A stretch of DNA of 64,000 nt from contig NZ_CP031395.1 of assembly GCF_004328645.1 (NCBI RefSeq), forward strand, positions 328,501-392,500, given 5' to 3'. Position 1 is the first letter of the stretch. Every line of letters begins with the position of its first letter. The stretch is from Hylemonella gracilis (lineage in GTDB: Bacteria; Pseudomonadota; Gammaproteobacteria; Burkholderiales; Burkholderiaceae_C). The position numbers and the translations under genes were made by a program. The notes below the pieces were generated by a model, which was not told the origin of the DNA, ran no database searches, and saw only the letters and a program-made list of their open reading frames with translations. Of the stretch, positions 19,009 through 26,581 are shown one piece after another.

Positions 19009-20574
19009 ATGAGCAATATGAAGGTATCCACGCGCTTGTCCCTGCTGATCGGTTTTCAGGCCATGCTGCTTGTCGTGATCGGCGGCCTGGGTCTGTTCGG
19101 CATTGATTCAAGCAATGTGGCCTTGAAGTCGGTCTACGAAGATCGAACCGTTCCGGCGGGTCAATTGGGAGACATAGGGGCCAGAGTGATTGCCAATCAG
19201 TTGCTCATTTCCGAAACGCTGCGCACGCCAACTCACGATGTCATTGCCAACAACACGGCGTCGGTCGAATCAAATATGGCGACGATCACCAAGACCTGGG
19301 ACGCCTACATGTTGACGTACCTGACAGCAGAGGAAGAAGTACTGGCGAAGACCTTCGCCGAAGATCGCCAGAAGTTTGTTCAGGAAGCCCTCAATCCTGC
19401 GTTGGCGGCCCTGCGCGGCAACGACATGGCGGCGGCACAGCGCCTCATGGAACAGAAAGTTCGCCCGCTGTACATCGTGGTCAAGAAAGGCATTGATGCC
19501 TTGGTGCAATTGCAGATGGACGAAGCGAAAAGGGAATACAACGTCGCGGAACAACGCCGTACACGCATCGTCGCTGCGTCCGTGACGGCCATCGTGGGCG
19601 GCATTTTCCTGGCCACCTTGCTGGGCTGGTTGATGACACGCTCCATCAGCCGCCAGCTCGGCGCCGAACCGGGCGAGGCCGCACTGGTGGCCCTTCGCGT
19701 GGGCGCGGGCAATCTGGGCACGCCGATTGAGCTGCGTCCTGGCGACACCAGCAGCCTGATGGCGCAACTCAAACTGATGCAGGGCAATCTGGCCAAGGTG
19801 GTTTCCACCGTTCGCCTGGGCAGCGTATCAGTCTCCAGCGCCAGCGCCGAAATCGCTCAGGGCAACCAAGATCTATCCGCACGCACCGAGAGCCAGGCCA
19901 GCGCGCTGGAAGAGACAGCCGCTTCGATGGAAGAACTGTCGTCGACCGTCAAGCAGAACGCTGACAACGCCCGCCAGGCCAACCAACTGGCCCAGAGCGC
20001 CAGCGCCGTGGCCGTGCAGGGTGGTGAGGTGGTCGCTCAAGTGGTCGACACCATGAAGGGCATCAGCGACTCCAGCAAGAAGATCGCCGACATCATCAAC
20101 GTGATCGATGGCATCGCCTTCCAGACCAACATCCTGGCACTCAATGCCGCCGTCGAAGCGGCGCGTGCGGGTGAACAGGGCCGCGGCTTTGCCGTGGTCG
20201 CCAGCGAGGTGCGCAATCTTGCAGGCCGCAGCGCGGACGCGGCCAAGGAGATCAAAACCTTGATCACCGACAGTGTGATCCAGGTGGCGCAAGGCAACGC
20301 TTTGGTTGACCAGGCCGGCAATACCATGAACGAAGTGGTCAGCAGCATCCGTCGGGTGACGGACATCATGGGTGAGATCAGCTCGGCCAGCGTCGAGCAG
20401 AGCGCTGGCGTGTCCCAGGTGGGCGAGGCCGTGACGCAGATGGACCAGGCCACGCAGCAGAACGCGGCCTTGGTCGAGGAAATGGCCGCGGCTGCCAGCA
20501 GCCTGAAGAATCAGGCACAGGAACTGGTGCAGGCCGTGGCCGTCTTCCAACTGGACGCCACGAACGAAAACTAG
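19009..20574 (+). CDS. Methyl-accepting chemotaxis protein, unit 1
   Basis: The 521-residue product has an N-terminal membrane helix (~8-30), a periplasmic four-helix-bundle-type ligand domain (~35-185), a second helix (~190-212), a HAMP region, and a long cytoplasmic signalling coiled coil. The hairpin tip reads [20 protein letters not shown], the CheA/CheW-contacting sequence of MCPs. The start at 19009 is 58 bp after the cheY stub. The C-terminus (LDATNEN) has no CheR-docking pentapeptide. The cytoplasmic half is nearly identical to that of the three receptors that follow, while the sensor half is different. It probably signals to a CheA encoded outside the window. Confidence 0.93.
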   Translation: MSNMKVSTRLSLLIGFQAMLLVVIGGLGLFGIDSSNVALKSVYEDRTVPAGQLGDIGARVIANQLLISETLRTPTHDVIANNTASVESNMATITKTWDAYMLTYLTAEEEVLAKTFAEDRQKFVQEALNPALAALRGNDMAAAQRLMEQKVRPLYIVVKKGIDALVQLQMDEAKREYNVAEQRRTRIVAASVTAIVGGIFLATLLGWLMTRSISRQLGAEPGEAALVALRVGAGNLGTPIELRPGDTSSLMAQLKLMQGNLAKVVSTVRLGSVSVSSASAEIAQGNQDLSARTESQASALEETAASMEELSSTVKQNADNARQANQLAQSASAVAVQGGEVVAQVVDTMKGISDSSKKIADIINVIDGIAFQTNILALNAAVEAARAGEQGRGFAVVASEVRNLAGRSADAAKEIKTLITDSVIQVAQGNALVDQAGNTMNEVVSSIRRVTDIMGEISSASVEQSAGVSQVGEAVTQMDQATQQNAALVEEMAAAASSLKNQAQELVQAVAVFQLDATNEN

Positions 20575-20674
20575 GCCACAGTGCCAGCGCCGGGACTCGC
20601 CACCCAGGCGCAAACCAGCTTTGCATTTCATTCGGGCGTTGAGCCGCAGCTCGCTCCCTCGATCCGCCGAACCA

Positions 20675-20708
20675 GACCCACCCTGACCGCGCAAGCGGAC
20701 CGGGGTTT
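20675..20708 (+). repeat. Unit-junction hairpin box, copy before unit 2
   Basis: CCGC-GCAA-GCGG followed by ACCGGGGTTT, shared almost exactly with 23743-23771 and in diverged form at 26272-26293. It lies between the receptor gene and the next control region, so it may be the transcription terminator of each unit. Confidence 0.5.
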
Positions 20709-20729
20709 CACGCATTTCAAGCGACGGGG

Positions 20730-20756
20730 CCCATGGCGCATGGCCTACTGAACTGA
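20730..20756 (+). pseudogene. Copy of the 3' end of the upstream luxR gene
   Basis: The 27-base stretch encodes PMAHGLLN and a stop. It matches the last codons of the LuxR-type regulator (YAMQHGLLN, stop at 18747) with only a few base changes. It sits 35 bp before the unit 2 inverted repeat, the same relative place as the luxR end before unit 1. It marks the left edge of the duplicated segment. Confidence 0.6.
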
Positions 20757-20790
20757 GCTGAACCTGCCCAAATCGGGCCAGGCAGGCCTC

Positions 20791-20890
20791 GGGGTAGGAG
20801 TCGTCCTACCCCAGCCAGCCGATTCCCACACCCGAACCGGCCGCGTCCGATGGTGCGCGATGCCTCCCGCCGGCACCATGACGGTCATGA
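20791..20890 (+). promoter_or_regulatory. Unit 2 copy of the repeated control region (best-preserved dyad)
   Basis: A perfect 9-bp inverted repeat GGGGTAGGA-GTCG-TCCTACCCC occupies 20791-20812. It is followed by a CCGATTCC block and GTCCGATGGTGCG. The TAGGA start lies 83 bp before the cheY ATG at 20878. The dyad is the size of a dimeric LuxR/NarL-type regulator site. Confidence 0.65.
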
Positions 20891-21276
20891 AAATTCTGGT
20901 CGTCGACGATTCCGAACTGATCCGCTTCCGCCTGGTTCGCCAGATCGAGGCCATCCCCGGTGTCGACCGGGTGCTGACGGCTTCCGGCTGCATGGTGGCG
21001 CAGCATTTGGTGGCCAGCATGCAGGCCACGCTGGCGTTGGTGGTGCTGGACCTGCACCTGCCCGACGGCGATCCCGTGCGCCTGATTCCGCAGTTCAAGC
21101 GCGAGCACCAGGACCTGAAGGTGATCGTGCTGACCAACGATGCGACGGACTACAACCGCCAGCGCTGCCTACAGGCGGGCGCCGACGGATTCTTCGACAA
21201 ATCCACCGAGTTCGAGCAGTTGCTGACGCAACTGCGCCAATTGTCTGACCCTGCCTTTCCCCGGAGAAGCTCATGA
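20878..21276 (+). CDS. CheY-like single-domain response regulator (intact copy)
   Basis: The 132-residue product is a lone receiver: acidic pair in VVDDSE (Asp10, Asp11), phospho-acceptor Asp58 in VVLDLHLPDG, Thr86 in VLTND and Lys108 in FFDKS. All catalytic residues are present. It has no output domain. The start at 20878 was chosen because ATGACGGTCATG is conserved in the decayed copies; an ATG three codons later is also possible. The stop overlaps the cheW start by ATGA, so the two are translationally coupled. In characterised chemotaxis systems such proteins carry the signal from CheA to the flagellar motor, but the sequence is not close to canonical CheY and may act as a modulator. Confidence 0.88.
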   Translation: MTVMKILVVDDSELIRFRLVRQIEAIPGVDRVLTASGCMVAQHLVASMQATLALVVLDLHLPDGDPVRLIPQFKREHQDLKVIVLTNDATDYNRQRCLQAGADGFFDKSTEFEQLLTQLRQLSDPAFPRRSS

Positions 21277-21776
21277 GCACCGTATTGAATCACGCACCAC
21301 AAGCCGCGCGCACCGACGCACCGACACCCATCCGCGAGTTCCTGGCCTTCAAGCTGGGCAACGAGGAGTACGGCGTGGACATCCTGCGCGTACAGGAAAT
21401 CCGCTCCTACGAACAACCTACCCACATGGTCAACGCGCCGGATCACGTTCTGGGTGTGGTGAACCTGCGCGGCGTGATCGTCCCCATCATCGACATGCGC
21501 ATCCAATTCGGACTGCCAGAAGTCAGGTACGACAACTTCACCGTCGTCATCGTGCTCAACATCGGCAACAAAGTGGTCGGCATGGTGGTGGACGCCGTCT
21601 CCGACGTCATCACGTTGACACCCGAACAACTGCGCCCCGCACCCGAGATTTCTGGCGCCATCGATTCAAGCGCCGTGCTCGCCCTGGGCACGGTCAACGA
21701 CCGCATGCTGATCCTGCTCGACATCGAGAAGGTCATGGGTACAAGCAACACCGAGTCGATCGCCCAGGCCGTCTGA
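21273..21776 (+). CDS. cheW: CheW chemotaxis coupling protein, unit 2
   Basis: The 167-residue product has the CheW fold: [38 protein letters not shown], and [15 protein letters not shown]. CheW bridges receptors and the CheA kinase at the cell pole. The start overlaps the cheY stop and the receptor gene begins 31 bp after its end, so cheY-cheW-MCP form one operon. It is about 90% identical by eye to the unit 3 CheW outside the ends. The C-terminus (MGTSNTESIAQAV) differs from that copy. Confidence 0.94.
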   Translation: MSTVLNHAPQAARTDAPTPIREFLAFKLGNEEYGVDILRVQEIRSYEQPTHMVNAPDHVLGVVNLRGVIVPIIDMRIQFGLPEVRYDNFTVVIVLNIGNKVVGMVVDAVSDVITLTPEQLRPAPEISGAIDSSAVLALGTVNDRMLILLDIEKVMGTSNTESIAQAV

Positions 21777-21806
21777 CACCTCATCTCTGCATTTCTGGAG
21801 CCTCTC

Positions 21807-23563
21807 ATGAACACCATCACCGTCGCACGCCGACTCGCGACCGCCTTCGGAGCGGTCATCCTCGTTTTCCTACTGGTTGGCGGCGTAGCACTGTACAGCT
21901 CGGCCAAGCTGGCCGAGGCCAACAAGTGGAACACCCACACCTACAAAGTCCTGACCCTGGGCGACGAAATGCTGGAAAGCATGATCAACATGGAAACCGG
22001 CGCCCGCGGTTTCCTACTCGGGGGGAGGACCGTTTCCTCGACCCCTGGAACAAGGGCATCCAGGTTTTCGACAAGTCCTGGAACGAAGTCAAGGCGCTGA
22101 CGTCCGACAACCCGGAACAGCAAAAGCGCCTGGATGAAATGCGCAAGCGGAACAACGAGTTCATGGCGGTCGGCAAGGAAATGATCCAGTTTCGTCGCGA
22201 GGTGAGCGAGGGCAAGCGGACCATGGGCGACTTCGTGACAGAGTTCAAGCTGGGCAGGGACAAAGCCGCCATGGACGGTTTTCGCAAACTGCACGACGAA
22301 TTCGACACGGCAGAACGTGATTTGCTGGTCGTACGTGACGCGGCAGCCGAGCGCTTTCAGTCTCTCAACCGCAACGTGGTGATCTTTGGTTCCCTGGTCG
22401 CGGTGCTGATCGCGGCGGGCCTCGGATTCTGGGTCACGCGCGCCATCACGGGGCAGTTGGGCGGCGAACCGGACTACGCCGCCAACGTGGCCAGGGAAAT
22501 CGCCGCTGGCAATCTGCTGGTCGATGTGCAAACCAAAGCCGGCGACAGAGCCAGCCTGCTGGCGGTCATGAAGGAAATGCGTGACAGTCTGGCGCAGGTC
22601 GTCTCACGCGTACGACAGGGCGCCGAGGCCGTTTCCACCGCCAGCGCCGAAATCGCCCAAGGCAACTCCGACCTGTCCAGCCGCACCGAAAGTCAGGCCA
22701 GCTCGCTGGAGGAAACCGCCGCGTCGATGGAGGAACTCGGCTCCACCGTGAAGCAGAACGCCGATAACTCCCGCCAGGCCAATCAACTTGCGCAAGGCGC
22801 CAGCACGGTGGCCATCAAGGGCGGGGAGGTCGTGGCCCAGGTGGTCAGCACCATGCAAGACATCAACGACTCGAGTCGTCGCATCGCCGACATCATCAAC
22901 GTGATCGACGGCATCGCCTTCCAAACCAACATCCTGGCCTTGAACGCCGCCGTGGAAGCGGCCCGTGCTGGCGAGCAGGGTCGTGGCTTCGCCGTCGTGG
23001 CGGGTGAGGTGCGCAACTTGGCAGGCCGCAGCGCGGATGCGGCCAAGGAAATCAAGCAACTGATCAACGAAAGCGTCGGCCGCGTCGAGCAGGGGACGAC
23101 CCTGGTGGACCAGGCAGGTCGGACCATGGACGAAGTGGTGGCCAGCATCAAGCGCGTGACCGACATCATGGGCGAGATCAGCGCGGCCAGCATCGAGCAA
23201 AGCGCCGGCGTTGGACAGGTGGGTGAAGCCGTGACCAATATGGACCAGGTCACGCAACAGAACGCCGCACTGGTGGAAGAGATGTCCGCCGCCGCGTCCA
23301 GCTTGAACACGCAAGCGCAGGATCTGGTGCAGGTCGTCTCGGTCTTCAAACTGAGCGCCACCCAGGGGCAGGCAACTCAGAGTGTGTCCTCCGTGAAAGC
23401 GCCCAGCCCGAAACACCTGACAGCAGCCAGAGTGGCGCGACCCAAGGCACTCAAGCCCGCTGGCACCACCACGCTGACGGCGCTGGCTGCCCCAAACGCC
23501 AAGGCCAGCGAACCCCGTGCTGAGAAATCCGGCCCGGCGGGCGACAACTGGGAAAGCTTCTGA
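21807..23563 (+). pseudogene. Methyl-accepting chemotaxis protein, unit 2, frameshifted in a G tract
   Basis: The first frame runs from ATG 21807 to a stop at 22100; the rest of the protein is in another frame to 23563. The break lies at 22020-22025, where a run of six G follows GGTTTCCTACTC. Seven G would give GFLLGGEDRFLDPW and one continuous 585-residue MCP. Parts: membrane helix (~12-30), a sensor with the ETGARGFLLGG motif of CHASE3-like domains, second helix, HAMP, signalling domain with the standard tip. The C-terminus is NWESF, a CheR/CheB-docking pentapeptide. It may be a real mutation, a phase-variable tract or a sequencing error. Confidence 0.8.
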
Positions 23564-23742
23564 ACTTGCTTGGCAACACAGCGTCAGCCTCCGAGGGGCT
23601 GCGGCTGATGCCAGGCCGGTGCAAAGCGATCTGAGCCAAGACCATGGTCGTGACATCAATTCAGATTGCATAGACCGGTACCGACGGTTCAGGCAGTGTC
23701 TGATTCGTCTGGATCACTCGCTACAAACAAGGCCATGAGACC

Positions 23743-23771
23743 AACCCCGGCCGCGCAAGCGGACCGGGGTT
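23743..23771 (+). repeat. Unit-junction hairpin, copy before unit 3 (probable terminator)
   Basis: AACCCCGG (23743-23750) pairs with CCGGGGTT (23764-23771), with inner CCGC-GCAA-GCGG. It is a long GNRA-type capped hairpin ending in TTT, with a weak U-run. Confidence 0.5.
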
Positions 23772-23810
23772 TGCGCGCAGCTTTGGGGCGGCGCCTCACT
23801 GTGGGTCGCG

Positions 23811-23911
23811 GATAGGAATCGCCCTACCCACACCAGCCAATTCCGATACCCGAACAGGCCCAGTCCGATAGCGCGCGGCACCTTGCGCCGGCACCATGAC
23901 GGTCATGAAAA
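23811..23911 (+). promoter_or_regulatory. Unit 3 copy of the repeated control region
   Basis: TAGG-AATCGC-CCTA (23813-23826) is followed by CCAATTCCGATACCCG and CAGTCCGATAGCGCG, then GCACCATGACGGTCATG. The distance from TAGG to the ATG at 23896 is 83 bp. The 248 bp between the frameshifted receptor and this block (23564-23810) holds only the junction hairpin and no gene that I can support. Confidence 0.6.
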
Positions 23912-23965
23912 GTGGCTGACGCAACGGCGTCAACTGTCCGATTCAACCCGTCCCCGGAGCCCCTC
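23896..23965 (+). pseudogene. cheY internal-deletion scar (unit 3)
   Basis: The first 16 bases equal the start of the intact cheY (ATGACGGTCATGAAAA). They are joined directly to a match of the cheY 3' end (GCTGACGCAAC, then TCCCCGGAG before the cheW ATG). The ATG-to-cheW distance is 70 bp here and 395 bp in unit 2, so about 325 bp are missing. The reading frame closes after seven codons. Confidence 0.7.
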
Positions 23966-24445
23966 ATGAGCACTGTCCTGCGTCCCGCGCCACAAGGCGC
24001 CAACGCCCCCACCAACATCCGCGAGTTCCTGGCCTTCAAGCTGGGCGACGAAGAGTACGGCGTGGACATCCTGCGCGTGCAGGAAATCCGCTCCTACGAG
24101 CACCCCACCCGCATGGTCAACGCGCCAGGCCACGTCCTGGGCGTGGTGAACCTGCGCGGCGTGATCGTCCCGATCATCGACATGCGCATTCAGTTTGGCC
24201 TGCATGACGTCAAGTACGACGGCTTCACCGTGGTCATTGTGCTGAACATCGGCAGCAAAGTGGTGGGCATGGTGGTGGATGCCGTCTCCGACGTCATCAC
24301 CCTGGCGCCCGAGCAGTTGCGCCCGGCGCCGGAGATCTCCGGCGCCATCGATTCGAGCGCCGTGCTCGCCTTGGGAACGGTCAATGACCGGATGCTGATT
24401 CTGCTGGACATCGAAAAAGTCCTGGTCGATTCCTCCGTGCAATGA
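23966..24445 (+). CDS. cheW: CheW chemotaxis coupling protein, unit 3
   Basis: The 159-residue product is a second complete CheW, with [33 protein letters not shown] and the [10 protein letters not shown] end. The start at 23966 (MSTVLRPAP) matches the unit 2 start and follows CCCCGGAG; an in-frame ATG at 23912 lies inside the cheY scar and is not used here. The receptor gene starts 37 bp downstream. The presence of two close CheW paralogues suggests either dosage or separate receptor arrays. Confidence 0.94.
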   Translation: MSTVLRPAPQGANAPTNIREFLAFKLGDEEYGVDILRVQEIRSYEHPTRMVNAPGHVLGVVNLRGVIVPIIDMRIQFGLHDVKYDGFTVVIVLNIGSKVVGMVVDAVSDVITLAPEQLRPAPEISGAIDSSAVLALGTVNDRMLILLDIEKVLVDSSVQ

Positions 24446-24482
24446 AGTCGCGCCACGTCCCGCAAAACACTGGAGAAACACC

Positions 24483-26090
24483 ATGAAATTCTTGAACAAT
24501 TACCCCATCGGAAAACGCCTGGGTGCTGCGTTCGGCCTGGTCCTGTTGCTGCTCGCCACTTGCGCTTCGATCGGCGTATGGCGCCTGCAGGAGCTGGCGC
24601 AAACCGCCCGTGTGATGGGCACGACGGACAACGAGCGCCTGCGCCAGGTCGCCGCCTGGCGCGGTGCCATCGAACTGAACTGGACACGCACCCGTGCCGC
24701 CCTGAACGAGACCGACCCGAGCCGCATCAAGGCCTGGCAGGCGGAGATGGACCAGACCTCGGCGATGGTGACGGAGATCAGCCAGAAGGCCGTAGCGATG
24801 ATCACGTCCGAGGAAGGCAAGGCCCTGGTGGCGGTCGTGGCCAAGGGCCGGGAAAACTACCGCAGCCCACGTTCCGAGGCCCTGAAACGCAGGCTCGCCG
24901 GCGAGGACGTCTCGGCTTTCGTGGAACAGCAGTTGAGACCTCTGTCGGAAACCTATATCGCCGCGCTGCAACGACTTGAACAGCACCAGCGGGCATTGTT
25001 TGATGAGGAATTGGAGAAGGCCGAAGAGGCCGCCGCCCAGGGACGCTGGATCATCATTGGATCAGCCCTGGTCGCCCTGGGTCTGGGCATCGGCGCCATC
25101 CTGTTGCTGACTCGCTCCATCGTGCCTCCGCTGCGTCAAGCCGTGAAAAGCGCCGAGGCCATTGCCCAGGGCAAGCTGAACCACCCCATCGCGGTTGAGG
25201 GGCGTGACGAACTGGCGCAGATGCTCGGCGCCCTGGTGCAGATGAAGACCAGCCTGTCGGACATCGTGGGACGCGTGCGCCAAGGCAGTGAGTCAGTCTC
25301 CACGGCGAGTGCCGAGATCGCCCAAGGCAACCACGATCTCTCGGCACGCACCGAGAGCCAGGCCAGCGCGTTGGAAGAGACGGCCGCTTCGATGGAAGAA
25401 CTGTCGTCGACCGTCAAGCAAAACGCCGACAACGCCCGCCAGGCCAACCAACTGGCCCAGAGCGCCAGCGCCGTGGCAATCAATGGTGGCGAGGTAGTGA
25501 ATCAAGTTGTGGGCACCATGAAGGACATCAGCGACTCCAGCAAGAAAATCGCCGACATCATCGGCGTGATCGACGGCATCGCCTTCCAGACCAACATCCT
25601 GGCCCTCAATGCGGCCGTGGAAGCCGCCCGGGCTGGCGAACAAGGTCGCGGTTTCGCGGTGGTGGCTAGCGAGGTGCGCAACCTGGCTGGACGCAGCGCG
25701 GACGCCGCCAAGGAGATCAAGATGCTGATCACCGCCAGCGTGGCCCGGGTAGCGCAAGGCAATGCACTGGCCGACCAGGCGGGCAACACCATGACCGAGG
25801 TAGTCAGCAGCATCCGCCGGGTGACCGACATCATGGGCGAGATCAGCGCCGCCAGTCTTGAGCAGAGCTCTGGCGTGTCCCAGGTGGGCGAGGCCGTGAC
25901 GCAGATGGATCAGGCCACGCAACAGAATGCGGCCTTGGTCGAGGAAATGGCCGCAGCGGCCAGCAGCCTCCAGAGCCAGGCCGGCGAACTGGTGGAGTCC
26001 GTGGCGATCTTCAAGCTGGACAGCAACCACAAGAACGCCGCGGTGGTGGTGCCCACCCCTTCCGCCACTCGTGTATTGACCGCGTCTTGA
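24483..26090 (+). CDS. Methyl-accepting chemotaxis protein, unit 3
   Basis: The 535-residue product has a membrane helix (~12-32), a periplasmic four-helix-bundle domain of Tar/Tsr type (~35-188), a second helix (~190-212), a HAMP domain with [18 protein letters not shown], and the signalling hairpin [21 protein letters not shown] ribosome site (GGAGAAACACC) precedes the ATG. The tail ends TRVLTAS without a CheR-docking motif. The sensor domain is unlike the other receptors in the array, so the ligand is probably different. The signalling domain is nearly identical to unit 1. Confidence 0.94.
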   Translation: MKFLNNYPIGKRLGAAFGLVLLLLATCASIGVWRLQELAQTARVMGTTDNERLRQVAAWRGAIELNWTRTRAALNETDPSRIKAWQAEMDQTSAMVTEISQKAVAMITSEEGKALVAVVAKGRENYRSPRSEALKRRLAGEDVSAFVEQQLRPLSETYIAALQRLEQHQRALFDEELEKAEEAAAQGRWIIIGSALVALGLGIGAILLLTRSIVPPLRQAVKSAEAIAQGKLNHPIAVEGRDELAQMLGALVQMKTSLSDIVGRVRQGSESVSTASAEIAQGNHDLSARTESQASALEETAASMEELSSTVKQNADNARQANQLAQSASAVAINGGEVVNQVVGTMKDISDSSKKIADIIGVIDGIAFQTNILALNAAVEAARAGEQGRGFAVVASEVRNLAGRSADAAKEIKMLITASVARVAQGNALADQAGNTMTEVVSSIRRVTDIMGEISAASLEQSSGVSQVGEAVTQMDQATQQNAALVEEMAAAASSLQSQAGELVESVAIFKLDSNHKNAAVVVPTPSATRVLTAS

Positions 26091-26271
26091 CCCTCTCCCG
26101 GCGCCGGGCGCGCGCCTCTGCACAAGATTAACAAGGTCGCGCGTCTGCAATCTCTGATCCCAGCCAAAGCTGGCGGAATCGCTCCCCCTGTCCAAGATCG
26201 GCAGGGACGATTGGAGCAGTTTTTTATTCATCCGGAGCGCCGGCCGCGAATCGAGCGATGAGACAGATTCC

Positions 26272-26293
26272 GACCGCGCGAGCGGCGCAGGGT
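26272..26293 (+). repeat. Unit-junction box, diverged copy before unit 4
   Basis: GACCGCGCGAGCGGCGCAGG resembles the box at 20681 and 23747 but the hairpin arms are eroded. Of the 491 bp between the unit 3 receptor stop (26090) and the unit 4 receptor start, this box, the control region and the cheY/cheW scar account for about half. The part from 26091 to 26271 holds no supported gene. Confidence 0.4.
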
Positions 26294-26324
26294 CCGCGCT
26301 GAACGCACCGAAAGCGGATCTCGG

Positions 26325-26424
26325 TTAGGAACCGTCCTACCCCGCGCCATCCGATTCCGACGGTCAAACCGGCCGTGTCTGATGGCGAGACATGGCTTGC
26401 ATCAGCACCATGAGGGTCATGAAC
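26325..26424 (+). promoter_or_regulatory. Unit 4 copy of the repeated control region
   Basis: TAGGA-ACCG-TCCTA (26326-26339) is followed by CATCCGATTCCGACGG, a GTCTGATGGCG block and CACCATGAGGGTCATGAAC. The distance from TAGGA to the ATG at 26410 is 84 bp. It controls a receptor gene that starts 172 bp further on. Confidence 0.58.
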
Positions 26425-26518
26425 AGCGTTGCTGATCCCGCTCGACATCGAAAGACTCATGAGTCACCTCGATCCGGGACTGGCTTCTTCTCAATGCAAT
26501 GGCAACAGCCAGCGATGA
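26410..26518 (+). pseudogene. cheY-start/cheW-tail fusion scar (unit 4)
   Basis: The cheY start (ATGAGGGTCATGAACAGC) is followed after a few bases by GCTGATCCCGCTCGACATCG (26431-26450), which matches the cheW 3' end at 21707 and 24381. Read in the cheW frame it gives LIPLDIERLMS and stops at 26518. Nearly all of cheY and cheW has been deleted, leaving the control region attached to the receptor gene. Confidence 0.65.
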
Positions 26519-26581
26519 CAGGACATTTTTCTGAAGAGGCGCCGCGACCACAAAGGCGCCGCAACTCTATGAGGTAACACC

